A program made the position numbers and the translations under genes. DNA of 64,000 nt from NCBI GenBank assembly GCA_037952775.1, contig JBANAY010000003.1, positions 248,001-312,000 on the forward strand. Reading direction: 5' to 3'. A model generated the notes under the pieces. It did no database searches and was not told where the DNA came from. It was given only the letters and a program-made list of their open reading frames with translations. The stretch comes from Clonostachys chloroleuca. Lineage: Eukaryota; Ascomycota; Sordariomycetes; Hypocreales; Bionectriaceae. Positions 37,235 through 49,222 of this stretch are shown here, one piece after another; positions within the stretch are counted from its first letter, which is position 1; each line of letters begins with the position of its first letter.

Positions 37235-38649
37235 TTAACACTGATCGACTGATATCTCTTTCTTGACCCTGATGTTGTTTGGTGGCAGTGGCTCCAGCCA
37301 GTACTCTGCTACGTGAATTTCGTCGCTTCCTGCTGAAATTTGTGTCGCATATTTTCCCTGCAATTCTACCGAGTCAACCCAAGGACCATCAGCTGCTCGA
37401 CTGGTGTTTTCTGTGATCCTAAACGCGGACGTGTGGCCAGTTCTACTGCGAAAGGAATTGTACTCGCTGCTTCTTGGAAATGAGCTCAGCTTCCTCTTGT
37501 GCTTCAAGAGCGCACCGAGTAATGGTAAGCAGCTACAGACAATGGCAAGCCCAAGTTGCATGCAGGACCAGAAGAACATCCCAGCATGGTCATCTACAAT
37601 AAGCCGGATTAGTTTCACTTTCATCTCTGCAATGGAGCCCTGAGGGAGAAAGAAGGATGCAACTCACTTTTCGCGATACCAACGATGCGCGCCACACTAG
37701 CCACGCAGACTCTGTCAGGCCTTGTTAGCACTTTTTTTATTTAGATTCTTTTAGATTCAACGGTTGTGAGATGAAAGGAAAGCAGGTATGCTTACGAAAC
37801 TCCGACCAAGAATATTCCAAGAACTGATATCTTCTTTTTCGTGGAGAGATTAAGTTTCCCAATAGTAAAGACGGGAATGCATAGGACTAGAATATCCAGC
37901 ACCAAGTTGGTCGACTCCAATGGGAGAAAAATATCGGGGGCCGGCGTACAACTGCCGGGAGGGGCTGCCGGTTTCCATGCGTTGGTCGGGGGGCGACACC
38001 GGAAGGCTGCCAGAAAGGTGAATATAATCCACCACAGGATGCATCCTGTTGTGATAGATAAGATGGCAACCTTCATCCTCTTCTCGACCCCAAAGAGACT
38101 CCAATAAAACGACAAGATGCTGAGCTTCACTATCGAAATGCTGAATGTGAAGAGGACCTGCTCCACGTACAATATCTAGAAAGGAGGTTGTCAGTTACTG
38201 AAGAGGCTACCGTCCCAGTCTTGCCCAATTGCCTATGTTAAAACAGACATAAGCTAGAAGGTCATGTGGTTGTGAGTACCTTGAGAAATTCGATGAGGTT
38301 CGGGGGTGACGTAGGCATAAAAGGATCACTGCGCGCAATGTCGAAAACATCTACGTTAAGAAATTAATACATCTCGTCACAAACATATTGGGCCGTATGC
38401 GCGCTATTCTCCATGAATTACATGGACTCATGCCGCGAACGTGAGGAAGACTCTCTTACAATGAAGCATCACCCCTGCATAAGCGCAGAACAGGAGGAAG
38501 GAAATGAAGCATAGGCCATCAGAAAGGTATGAGAATTGTCGGGCCTTAATAAGCGCGACGATTCGCAACGTAATCACTGTGGATGTCAAAACGATGAATA
38601 CGACAGCCGTAACGAAGACTCGATGCGTTGAGGAATGTAGCTCAATCAT
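37235..38649 (-). CDS. Rhodopsin-domain (PTH11-like) seven-helix membrane protein
   Basis: Five exons by splice and frame: 38649-38460, 38350-38280, 38175-37796, 37711-37668 and 37593-37235; about 347 aa. Several hydrophobic helices are visible: FVTAVVFIVLTSTVITLRIV, LCFISFLLFCAYAGVML, FSISIVKLSILSFYWSLFG, ILWWIIFTFLAAFRC, TNLVLDILVLCIPVFTIG, then a helix after GIAKNDHAGMF and a polar C-terminal tail. Landmarks of the fungal rhodopsin domain are LYVEQVLFTFSISIVKLSIL and FRCRPPTNAW. It sits in a membrane, probably plasma membrane; the function of most members is unknown, and a few are pathogenicity-related receptors. Confidence 0.82.
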
Positions 38650-38891
38650 CGTCACCTGAAAGTCTGTTCACGTGGTGTAACGATAGAGGCTCGGTGGAAA
38701 AAACTGGAATAACCTCATTATGAAAAGAGACGTCATGATCTTCGGACTACAGCGGGGGATTGTCCAGTTTTAGGTCCTGACCAGCAAGAGGCCGCCAAAC
38801 TCCGCCGACTTCAGAATAGCACAATTTCTTCATAAACTTTATAAAACGCCGACCTTACCAAAATTAGTATGGGCAGCCTACCTATTTTATA

Positions 38892-39134
38892 GGATTTTAC
38901 TATCCAACCACCACACTTCACTATTTGGCCACCTGCCTCCACTCAACTGTAGCTTAACCTAATCATATTCCCTCTCCAGGGGCTCTCGCCGCCCCCCAAA
39001 CCCCCGGAACTAACCCTACTAACCCCTAACCCAACCCCTAACCTAACCTAACCAATCGTAGGGGGCAGATTGTTGGGCTTCAGCCACATTCAGGTGGCCA
39101 AATAGTGAAGTATGGTGGTTGGATAGTAAAATCC
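38892..39134. mobile_element. MITE-like element with 44-bp terminal inverted repeats
   Basis: Left end 38892-38935 begins GGATTTTACTATCCAACCAC. Right end 39091-39134 is its reverse complement with a single mismatch over 44 bp. The element is 243 bp and non-coding. The 8-bp sequence ATTTTATA flanks it directly on both sides (38884-38891 and 39135-39142), as expected for a target-site duplication. Eight-bp duplications are typical of hAT-type transposases, but the ends alone do not prove the superfamily. The near-perfect ends suggest recent insertion. Confidence 0.88.
39011..39053. repeat. Telomere-like (C)CCTAA degenerate tandem run inside the MITE
   Basis: The stretch consists of variants of CCCTAA / CCTAA / CCCCTAAC in one orientation. 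It lies inside the inverted-repeat element, not at a chromosome end, since genes continue on both sides. Confidence 0.75.
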
Positions 39135-41314
39135 ATTTTATATAGAGATTCCACCTGAATTCATGACTTTGCCATTCTCTTGTACCTTGTATGTAATGTA
39201 TCCCGCTAGCAGAGGAGTTGTAACTAGTGTCATCCCTTGGAGCAATCCCACCATCGGCAGGTGGTTATCCGGCGTAACAGCCACCCGTCGCGATCATGTG
39301 AGCAGGGGAGGAGATCCTGCATCAATTATGTGACCATTGCATGGCCAAGACGCCACTATTGGGTACTCATACTGATGGTTGCCGTTTTTTAGCCTATGAC
39401 GGCGGCTCTGACCTACCAGGAGCAAAGATGAATAGGATCCAACCCACTTCCGCCTGGCCGTTTCATTTTCTCGCTAATCCTACTGTGACATCTACTTCTC
39501 GTAGTTACAGTATTCCCCCACAGGCCGGCGCTGAGAAGCAATGCCGTTATCGTACGTCTCGTACAAGAGATGGCCACCCTTGTGCCTCCTGCCACTGGTC
39601 TGTTTTCATGGCAGTGTATTTACACATTCACATTGACTCGATTGGTGAGCACTTTGATGGCTTGTCTGCTCCAAAAACATCAGCCGATGACATTTGCAAG
39701 AGAGAGCTTGGACTGTGCACTGAATCACGTAAAGAATGAAGCTTCCAAGCTAGACCTTGTTATGGTAAGTGCCTCGGGTGTAGGACAGGGATTTCATCCC
39801 TAATACCACCTTGGCGACATTCCGTCCCGGCCGTTATCTTTCGCGATCGAGATAGACCAATACCAAGAACATCGCCCGCTGTTCCAGGAATATAAAATTA
39901 CATAGAAGAGGGATTATTATTTCAAATAGCACTCGTTATTCTCTCCTATAACTCCTTCCTAGTTGGTTACGTTGAAGCACACTTTCTACAGTTATCATTA
40001 ACTTCATCGCTTAGCTCAAAAATAAGTGGTTACATACCATTACCAACCATTGCAACGGTTATACACGCCCTAAGATCCGATATATAACCACTTTTTGCTG
40101 ATGGTGAGAGGTAAGTAAGTTATTCTAAGGCTCTAGACTCATCGTATAGTCTTCATCTTTGAAAATAGATCCCATTGTGCAATATTTTCACGTTAAGCCT
40201 GGCGACGGAAGAGCTATGATAGACCCGAACCACGGCTATCTCCATCTGTTTCTCTTAAAGGGCGAGAATTAGCAATCGCTTCTCTCTAGCTGATATGGAT
40301 TGCATGAATGCCCAGGTGGCCATTTCCTATCTGCGCTCCTGTTGTGAACGATGATCTCGGAACTTCCATCAGACAAATCTCTTCGTTATATGTTTCCTAT
40401 GACGGCCAACAGCGTGACCTGTCTTCCAGCAGTTAATTTTTGTGGCCTTTTCTCGCTGTGGCTGGCTCCCTTTTTTCCTCACCGATCATCACCGGGTCAG
40501 TTGATAGGATGATCAGAGGGTATTATTGGTTGCAGTACGTCAGAGCATTGATGTCTTACACTGATCACTTGAGAGAATGCCAGCTAGAATTATCCTTCAA
40601 TGATGAGATCCTTTGATTTTTTGACTTTGTGACTTGAGTCTGCTGTAAGTCTGGACAACAATAAAATCAAAGCTTTCATTCAGACTTTGCCACAGTTAAC
40701 ATCGCTCGCCGCCTCCCCATGGCCGGTATACTTAGACCTGGGCACAACGTAAAAATGCAACCGTCAATGAGTCCGCATGTTTCGGGGAAAGTTGTTCTAG
40801 GATAACGCAAAGACCTCTGTTCATGCTCACGCCCATACTAAGATAAATTCCAACAAATGTTTGTCCACGAACATCTATTCCTCTTCACCGTCATATCCAC
40901 CAAAGGGGGTTTTGTTTCTCTTGACTTCGTGTCTTTTGAATCAAAGCGTGCTAATTGCGGATTTGTTACCATGGGGCTCGCTCGTCATAGCATGGGCTAT
41001 AGTTTGTTCTCTCGCTAATGTCTTTATATATGTGCCTATCACGGGATGATCTGCGTCGACCAGGTCCATTGTTGTTGTCTAATCTTAGCAACAATACTGT
41101 GCTCAGGGATCGTCATAATGGCTGCCGTGGAAATTCCCCAGGATAGGTTCATTCATGGGGTATCATTAATATATTAAATGTGTTATCCACCGATTCTATG
41201 GATGGAGAATGAGTACCAAGTCCTTCAAAGAGAATCAAACGCTAAGCTAATACAATGCAAAATGCAGGCTGAGCTCATAAGGCAACTTCAGATTATACAC
41301 TTTTCACGTCCACC
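39135..41314. other. Gene-poor stretch, 2.2 kb
   Basis: Only unrecognised short frames are present, for example 39341-39739 (plus) and 40861-41049 (plus). No gene can be supported. Confidence 0.4.
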
Positions 41315-42984
41315 TCAGGAGAACTTGTCCATTTTTATCTCTTGTGTGACAGTCCAGGACGTTCCATCTAGCCGAGCCTCCATGACAGCGCCACCTTTCA
41401 AGAAAAAACAACTGTTAAGATCCGACACTGACTCGAGAAGCCGCTCGCCAAGTTCGGGTATCGTTGGCCAAGTCCAAGTAGGCGTCGTTGCGCAGGATAT
41501 GCTGGTTCCTTTGTCGGCGCCTTTAAATGCATCTGGTGTAGACTCCTGCCATTCGTTTTTCTCGCCATCTCTAAATATTTGGTGAATATTACCGGAATCA
41601 TCCTGGTAGAGAATATATGCGTTGATTTCCTTTTTGGATGCGTCGGATGACGATGCAGCCACTGAGAAGGCAGCGATAGAAGCCAGGTCGTTTGTGACAA
41701 TGTTTGGAAAAGCTAGAAACATTAGCAAGGCTTGATTATAGTGCCAAAAGCTTGATGAATAATAGACTCAACTTACACGAGTCCCACCACTTCGAACTAT
41801 CATCTTGGTCAGGGTAAGTTTTCCGTGCCCCCTGATTTGCGGGATCCTCGAGTGTTATAATCTTGCCATCTTCATTCTGATACACCAAGGCCCATCGACC
41901 AGAATTTTGGATTTCAGTGAAATTTCGCGATGTTGGGATCAAAGCAAGCCTCGATCCACGCTTGGCCCGAATCTTGAGATCTTTGTTTTTCCATGGAAAG
42001 ATGATAAGCTGAAGAACACTGTCGATTGATTGGTAGGCAACATATGGCCAGTAGGCAGCCAAATCGCTCCCATCAATGGCGTTCTTAAAAGTCTCGTTGT
42101 TGACGCTATCTGGGTTGAAGCCATTCGAGCGGACGTAGTTGATACCGTTGACTACAGAGCTGTCGTTGAGATAAAACATCTCGACTTGAACCTATGCGTG
42201 AGAGAGAAAATATGAGCATATGTGCCATTCAGATTACCAAGATTGAACCACTGACCGTTGGGTCGCTCGTAATCATAGGAAGAAGCGACACGGCTATCCC
42301 TGTATTGTTCTTCACCGAGTATTCTGGTGTGAGCTTGCTTGGGTTTTCCCACGCAGCTTTATCGACCGAACCCGAGCCAGCAGCGAGGGATTGTCGAAGT
42401 GTCCCATTCGAGTCTTGGTAGAAGAGAAATCGAGTGAAGCTTCCCTCAGCCTGCCATGCGACCGCGGCAAGATGGGATTTGGGGGCAATCGCTACTTGTG
42501 ACGAGGCGGTCGTGGGCGAACTCGATGCGGTGGATGCAGTTGAGGTCGAGGATTTTTGGTCTGAACTGTTGCTATCGGATGAACTGTTATCGGAGGAACC
42601 CTTGTTTGACTGCGCTGCCCTTGAACCAAGAACACCACCCAAGACCGCCGCAAGAATAACAACAATAGCCACCAACACTCCGATGATGATGTACATTCGT
42701 CGATGGGACTTAGGACTGGGTTCTTCTCGTACTGCTTCTGGCGCGGCTGCTGGATCAAAGGATGCGGCCCTACCGTCTATGGTCCTGCCGTCAGTGGTGA
42801 TGGTCCTCCCATCCGACGGAAATGTGCTCCCATCGCTGGCTTGTTTTGCGGCATCCGGCCCATAGAACTCGTACAAAATCTTTCCCTCGTCAGGCCGTAC
42901 TTCAGGCGCCGTCGAATCATGAACCACCTGCAGCCCTGAGCTGTCCGGATACTGGTGACTCGAAGGCGCAGAGTATTGTGACAT
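41315..42984 (-). CDS. Single-pass membrane protein with fucose-lectin-like beta-propeller
   Basis: Three exons (42984-42238, 42191-41777, 41712-41315), 519 aa from MSQYSAPSSHQYPDSSGLQVV; an upstream in-frame ATG is less likely. A cytosolic Pro/Asp-rich N-terminus leads to one transmembrane helix (MYIIIGVLVAIVVILAAVLG), then a Ser/Thr/Asn-rich linker, then repeated modules of the kind RFLFYQDSNGTLRQ, WALVYQNEDGKIITLE, YILYQDDSGNIHQIFRDG. These repeats resemble blades of the fungal fucose-specific lectin fold. The predicted topology is type II, with the propeller outside or in the lumen. No ligand has been shown for this architecture from the sequence. Confidence 0.75.
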
Positions 42985-44345
42985 GATGCCAACTTCACGC
43001 GGTGGCGCTAGCGCTTCTGGCACAGTGTGGAATTTCCCACAGGGCTGAAAGGAATAGTAAAGGAGAGAAAAACAAATAGAGAAGGTGAGCACTGAGGGGG
43101 AAAGATAGAGCCGGGAATTGCAACGTCCCCCCTGGCGGCTGCCTCGGGCGCACCAGGCCTTCAATCCTTCAGTCCTTCCCAGGCCATCTAATTACAAGTG
43201 GTCGATCCTAAAAGCGGACTGGGCGTCTACAATCAGCCTCAATTGGGCTAGAGCAGTGATATAGCACCATATCCCTTCGGTTCCAAACACTTATTGAAGA
43301 CCGGGAAACTGCAACGTGCAACCTGAATGGCTTGGTCAGCATTTCGCTGCTGCTTTAGTAACAATCGATGCATGGATGTTCTTGTTTTTGTTTTCAGCGT
43401 AGAAATTTCCTCTGAGGCCCCTGAAAATGGCTGCGCCCAGGTTACATGTCCATTCAAAGTGGTACGGTGAAATTGTGATAATATTACAGTACCATGTAGC
43501 GCCGAGGCCAGCAAATCAGCTGCTCGAAATCAGCCATTTCCCATACCTATGTGGTTAGGCTGCGCTTGATTATGTCAGAACTGTCTGGACGGCTCATGAT
43601 CCCCCGTGAAGCCCTACTCGGTTCAGCTAAGCCCCATTGCCAAGCTGTTTCACCAGCTGTCAGCTCTGCCAAATGTGGATACCAAAGGTAAGGCGTCTTC
43701 GCCTAACCATTGCATCCACTAGTGGTTCGCAACAACGCACTTCTGATGTGCAAATGGCAATCGATAGTATCCAACCAGCAGAGTTTCAAAGCCAATTATG
43801 TTCAACAATGTATTGAGAAACTTAAAATTATATTAATAATTCATTCTCTTACTTACTCAATTAGCTAAGGCACGAAAGGGTCAACACGCTTGTGTAAGAA
43901 AACTGAAAGCAAATCACTCCACCAACTGCTCACCGTCCCCTCTTGAATGTAGATTGACCGTAGTTGGACCATCTTTCCTGTTCCATCTACGCATCATTGC
44001 ATGCATTCCATTTTATTCCCCCCCCCCCTCAGTCCATAGATAGGGTTCCGGGATGGTGATGTAGCTTTCTGATTCCTTCTTCAGAGTGATATAGGGTAGT
44101 CCGCTGTATCAACCTGAAGTCTAATGGTAATAGATTATTGAGATTATTGAGATTACTCTCGATGGAAACGAAGAACCAGGATATTTACTTGATCGGACGA
44201 AAGCTATGGTTGCTATACATATGACAATCATGCTTGATGTCGGCTTGAATCATGCCGGTATTCTCGTCCGTTGCTTTGTCACGGGGGTCCACGTGACCAT
44301 CGATCCACGTCAGAGCGGCCCTTTTCCAAATTGGGTAATAGTCCG
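42985..44345. other. Divergent promoter region, 1.4 kb
   Basis: Upstream of the lectin-like gene (minus) and the Zn2Cys6 regulator (plus). It includes an 11-base poly-C run at 44018-44028. No gene is supported; a minus frame 43248-43514 is unrecognised. Confidence 0.4.
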
Positions 44346-46905
44346 ATGGCTTTCAACAGTTCTCCTCCGATGACTATCAACGACTCAAACGCAGACTTGT
44401 CCGCAATGGATGAGCAAGGTATTCGGCGGACAAGGTCTGTGTCTAAAAAGGGTGGCCCTTTTCACATTTGGACTGCTGATGATTTTGTTTCCGAGCAACA
44501 AGTGTCAGCGAAACGGAGGGCCTGGCATTCAACGGCTTGCCAAAGATGCCGTTACCGCAAGGCCAAATGCATTGTGACCACGCCACCTTCGCAACTACCT
44601 ATCACGGTCCCTCGACCACCATGCCAACTATGTCAGCGGATGAATGTTGAGTGTGTATGGGACACGACTGATAAACGGAGGCGGAAGCGTAACCAAGCTC
44701 TGCCTAAAGAAAGCACCGCTGCCCGCATCCACAGCGAGCCAGATAACGAGCCAGTGTATCACAACAAGGATCAGGTTGCTGCATCTGAAAAAGTTTCGTC
44801 TCAGTTACACATTCACGATCAAAATGAAGGCCAGCACGACAATCCACCCGGTCCACAACCGAACATGGGTGAGTCGACCGACGTGCCGTGGTGGGATGAC
44901 GGGAGCCTTGATCTTGGGAGTATCTGCATCCCTCAAGAATTTGTGGAAAACGCCAATTCTGAGTACAGCTTAGAGTTACCGCGCAATTGGCCCTCAGATG
45001 TTCAGGATTTCACGCTAGGGCTAGATTTTATTGATCCATCTCTTGTCGGGCGCTCCCCGGATCCAGTTCTTCAGAGCTTTGAAGCCCAAGCTATGGGCGG
45101 AGACAACTCGATCGCCAAGTCTCGAATACTCCGTTTGCGTTGCTACAGACGACTAGGGCCTACCGCAGCCGCGCCTGGTGTACGGAGGCTCTTTGTAGCA
45201 GTTCAGCCATTTCCAACTTTGCCAGCAGTCCAAGGGAGAGATGACTCAAGAACAGATTCATCCCCCGGTGGGCTTTCCATATCTACACCAAGATCTACCT
45301 GGTCGGCATATAATGATCTCTTTGATTCACAAGCTCAGAGACCGCATTCACTCATTCTTCCGATCATTCTCGACGTCTTCTTCGATCACTTCGGTGGGCA
45401 TTTCCCTTTTCTTCAAAAGCGTGTTCTTAATTACCACGTACGGACTGGAGAAGCCTCTAGCTTTTTGTTAAATGCAATCTCGGCTTTGACGGCACGCTTC
45501 TGTCCCTTAGATGGCCCATTAGCAATTCTCAAGGATAAATTCAAGAGCAAATGGCGACAAGGAGCCCCATTCTTAGCAAAAGCAAAGGACCAACTGGCTT
45601 CGCTTCTTAGCATTCCAGCCTCCGATGTTGTGGCTGGATTGGTCATTATGGCTTGGGTTGAGTTTGGGGACAATAACGAAGCAGGTTCGTATGAATCCAT
45701 CGAAAGAGGAAAGTTCTTCGGTATTGGAAAGCTAATATTTAGTCATAGGAATGTGGATGTATTCGGGAATGGCAATAAGAATGGCACAGGATCTTGGCCA
45801 TCATCGTCGACTCGAGGCAGTCGCTGACCCCGGTCAAGTGTTTCGCGACTTTTCGAACACAACCGGCGATCTCAACTTAACAGACGACCAGGCAGCACTT
45901 CACCAGCACAAGGCTCAGCTAGTCTTGTTCTGGACTGCATTCAGTTTGGATGTTTATGTATCACTCGTCACCGGCCGGCCCACCACTCTTCAGAGAAATG
46001 AAATCGACGCTCCGATTCCATCAGCGGAAGATATGAATGTGACGCAACTTGAATGGGGCAACTCGGACCCTATGAGAAATAGGATATTCCCTGAGGTTGT
46101 TGCATTCATGCTGCATTTCTCAGAATCCCTTAAAATATTGAATCGAATGACGACCATGAGCACTGCGAGCCTAGCCGGCGACGAAAATGTTCCTTATTCC
46201 TCATCGAAAGAATTCTCTCAAGCTAGATCAAACCTCTTAGGACGTTACAAATCGCTCCCTCGTCAGCTCACCTTTGGGGTGGATACATACAAGAGGTCAT
46301 TAGCTAGCAACCAAAGTGGGCTATTCATCACTCTTCACCTCTTCTTCTACACCTTCATCATCCTGCTGTCACGCAAAGATCCGTGCAGCACCAGACGGGG
46401 ATTGCATAATCCTTCTGATGAGTCGTTTCAGCCATGCTGGAACCATGACCAAGGGGATGCGGCTGCGTTGCATGCAACCCAACTAGAGGAACAGCAAAAT
46501 CTGGAAATATCTAGAATGGCTTGCCAAAAGATGGCACATATCTCGACAGTCGCAGATGTCGTCCAGAAAACTGGCTACTTGGCATCGCCTTTCACGAACC
46601 ATTGCTTCTTTGTCGCAGCATCATCAATTTTACATGATGAATCGAAACTGGGCCAGGTGGGATTTCGAGATAGTTTTATGTCATCAACTACAGAGAATGA
46701 CTTTGATCTGTTCAATGACAAGCTTAGGGAGCAGAGTGAGTATTTTCGAGCTATTGGGTCCGTGCTCTCAACTCTGATGCAGCGGAAGAATCTTTCGGCA
46801 GGTGAAGACGATGGTGGACAGTCAACCGGTGACGAGGATGGTGATAACAGTTTGGGGAGGGTTGTCGAGGACCCTGGCATTGTGACACGGTACTCCATAC
46901 GATGA
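44346..46905 (+). CDS. Zn2Cys6 fungal transcription factor with fungal_trans domain
   Basis: Two exons, 44346-45684 and 45749-46905 (64-nt intron), 831 aa. Zinc cluster near residue 60: CQRCRYRKAKC, then a long loop before CQLCQRMNVEC, so the third-to-fourth cysteine loop is extended by a Pro-rich insert. The middle-homology region includes DVFFDHFGGHFPFLQ and, across the intron, GMWMYSGMAIRMAQDLGHHR, the classic fungal_trans helix. WTAFSLDVYVSLVTGRP follows. The tail is acidic (EDDGGQSTGDEDGD). It converges on the sugar transporter 87 bp away, so regulation of nearby sugar-use genes is possible but not shown. Confidence 0.88.
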
Positions 46906-46991
46906 GACTGAAATGGAGGGGTGATTGTTATTGGGACAATGAATTTCAGTCTCGAAAATTAGCCACTTCCTTCCCTACAATGATCGTGATA

Positions 46992-48608
46992 TCATCCGTC
47001 GTTCTTCCCCGTTCCTCTTCCACCTTCGTCTGCGACCATGGTTGCTTCTACCCCCTGGCGAGATTCGTTGTATCGCTTTTCGATGTCCTCTAAGCTGTGG
47101 CCTTGTGTCTCTGTCATGTATATTGCAATAATGATGGTACCTGCAAGTGTGAAAGCCGCATACAAAAAATAAGCACCGTACGAAGATTTTGACAGAAGAA
47201 TCGGCGTCACAAGTGCAACTATGTAGTTTGAGATCTGGAGGTTTGCTATGTTTAGTACTGAAATTAAACAATAAAAGGACGCAGAAAGAGAAAGAGAAAC
47301 ACACCCAATTGCAGCTCTGTGCGAGACTCGACGCACTACTGCGAGTTTCCTTCGGTAGACTCTCCACTAGAGAAGAACGCAAACAGACCGCCCATGTTGC
47401 GTTGTAAACGCCTGCAAATAGGTAGATGGACACGATTACTATCCACCTTGCCGGGCCTGAGTCCTCATGCACCGACTTGGCGGCATACAGTGAACCCATA
47501 AGGATCATAAGTATCGAGATGAGTACGCCACCGAGGATACTTGCAGTTCTCCTACCCCAGTGATCTGCGAAGATGGCAGCCGGGATAGAGACGATTAGAA
47601 TCACTAGGGCAGAGCAGCCGGATGCCAAAAAAGATGCTCTCTCACCACGTAGTCCAGCTTGTGCGAAGAGGGTAGGGGCGTAGTATAAAACGCCGTCAAT
47701 TCCGGACAGCTGTTGCAATGCCATGAGAAAGCATCCGAAGAGAGTTCTTCCTCTAAAAGGGGCCTGGAATGCCTGCTTGAACTCTTTCTGCGTGTGATGC
47801 ACGACTTGAAGGAAAAAGGAGTTGCTCGTTTCCGCCTGGACAGTTGAAGTTTCAAACTGCGAAAACATCCCTTCCTGTTCCTTCTCATCAAGACCAAGTT
47901 TAATGGCAATCAAGCGAGCCTCTTGAACCCGGCCTTTGGATAATAGCCAGCGTGGTGAAGGTGGAAGCACCCAATAGGACCCAGATAGCAAAACTCCGAG
48001 TCCACATCCAAGAGCGGGCGGAATCCTCCAAGCTGCGGGAGATTGCAGACGAGCTGTCCCGTAGCAGGTGAAGAATCCCAGCACGATTCCCAAGGCCAGA
48101 AGAGCCAGCGGCAAAGCATTCATAATGCCTCTAGTGTGGTAGGGAGATGTCTCGGAGATTTGGACCCATACATTGCTCAAGAAGAGACCGATGCCTACAC
48201 CTTTTATAAGGCGACCGAAGATGAAGCCTCCCAGGCTCGGTGTGCCGCACTCAATAGCGGACCCGACACCAGAGATCAAGGAGCCAATGGCAATGATTTT
48301 GACATGCCCAAAACTATGGGCTAGTGGTCCAGCAGCGAGGGATGTTATTGCACCGGGGATGAGAACTGAGGAGACGATGACACCGTGGACTGTCGGGCTG
48401 AAGGTGCCGAAACTGGACGAGAAGGCAGGCATAGTTGTGACCGGGCCGATCATGCCAGTGTCAAATCTAACCAACATAAATATCTTCATGACCTCTAAAT
48501 CTAGGAGGAAAAGGCCGGGCTGCTCGATTCGACTTACCCGAAGAGCATCGCAATAAGGGATGCTATTACGCCGGCTTTAACGTAATATGGTATATTCAGT
48601 GACCACAT
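46992..48608 (-). CDS. MFS sugar transporter
   Basis: Three exons (48608-48538, 48466-47305, 47234-46992), 491 aa. Splicing rebuilds LFGFDTGMIGPV at the start, the GYDTG-type motif after helix 1. GRLIKGVGIGLF, PSPRWLLSKGR (the PESPRWL-type motif) and QQLSGIDGVLYYAPTLF are hallmarks of the sugar porter family (TC 2.A.1.1). The last exon, ISNYIVALVTPILL...TETQGHSLEDIEKRY, follows NW after an intron of 70 nt. Located in the plasma membrane; the substrate sugar or polyol is not readable. Read with the SDR at 49223, a polyol/hexose uptake and oxidation pair is conceivable. Confidence 0.88.
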
Positions 48609-49222
48609 GATGTGCGACTTGGATTGGGAGGCTTAAGAGAAGTTTTTTTTCTCTTTTGAAGGATATTTGTAACTGCAAAATACTACATATCCAGCAAATT
48701 TGGATCACCCGATAATTAAATACAACCTGGTGCATGTTCTCCCGGTTGATCAATAGGGCAAACCTCCGGTCCCATATTTCTTCCCTAGTTCCCCATTTTG
48801 ATCCAAATCGAGAACTTATTTTTCATTAATCATCAAGGAAGACTGCCTATGATCAATATTTCTTCTCTAGGAAATGCCGGTACGAGGTTCTGTGGACACT
48901 TGCGGGTTCCCTTGTGTCTACTTGGAAGCATCATAATGCGAGAAGTACCAAAACGCAGCTCACTCTCTATTGCTATCCTCGTGAAGCCCGCCGTGTCTGC
49001 ATCTGGCCGTTCGCGAAATTAAGGATGGACGGGCTTGATAAAGTATTCCAGCCAACAAAGTCTCGCCACGTATAATATTACTCTGCCTATTCACGTATTG
49101 TGCTTTTATAAACTGGTCGAAATCGGTCTATTGTTCGCATCCATAGCTACAAAAACAAGGCGATTTAGCCCACCTCATAATCTGATTGACGACAAACAGT
49201 CAAACATCGTAAGAGTAATCGA
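48609..49222. other. Intergenic
   Basis: Promoter of the transporter and 3' region of the SDR. No gene seen. Confidence 0.45.

Noticed and set aside
39011..39053. Telomere-like run as a true chromosome end or fusion point
   Set aside because: It lies inside a short element with inverted ends and target duplications, and genes continue on both sides.
39341..39739. 132-aa plus-strand ORF near the MITE
   Set aside because: No recognisable content, and it lies in a gene-poor stretch.
44018..44028. Poly-C run upstream of a Zn2Cys6 regulator
   Set aside because: A simple homopolymer; no further structure seen.
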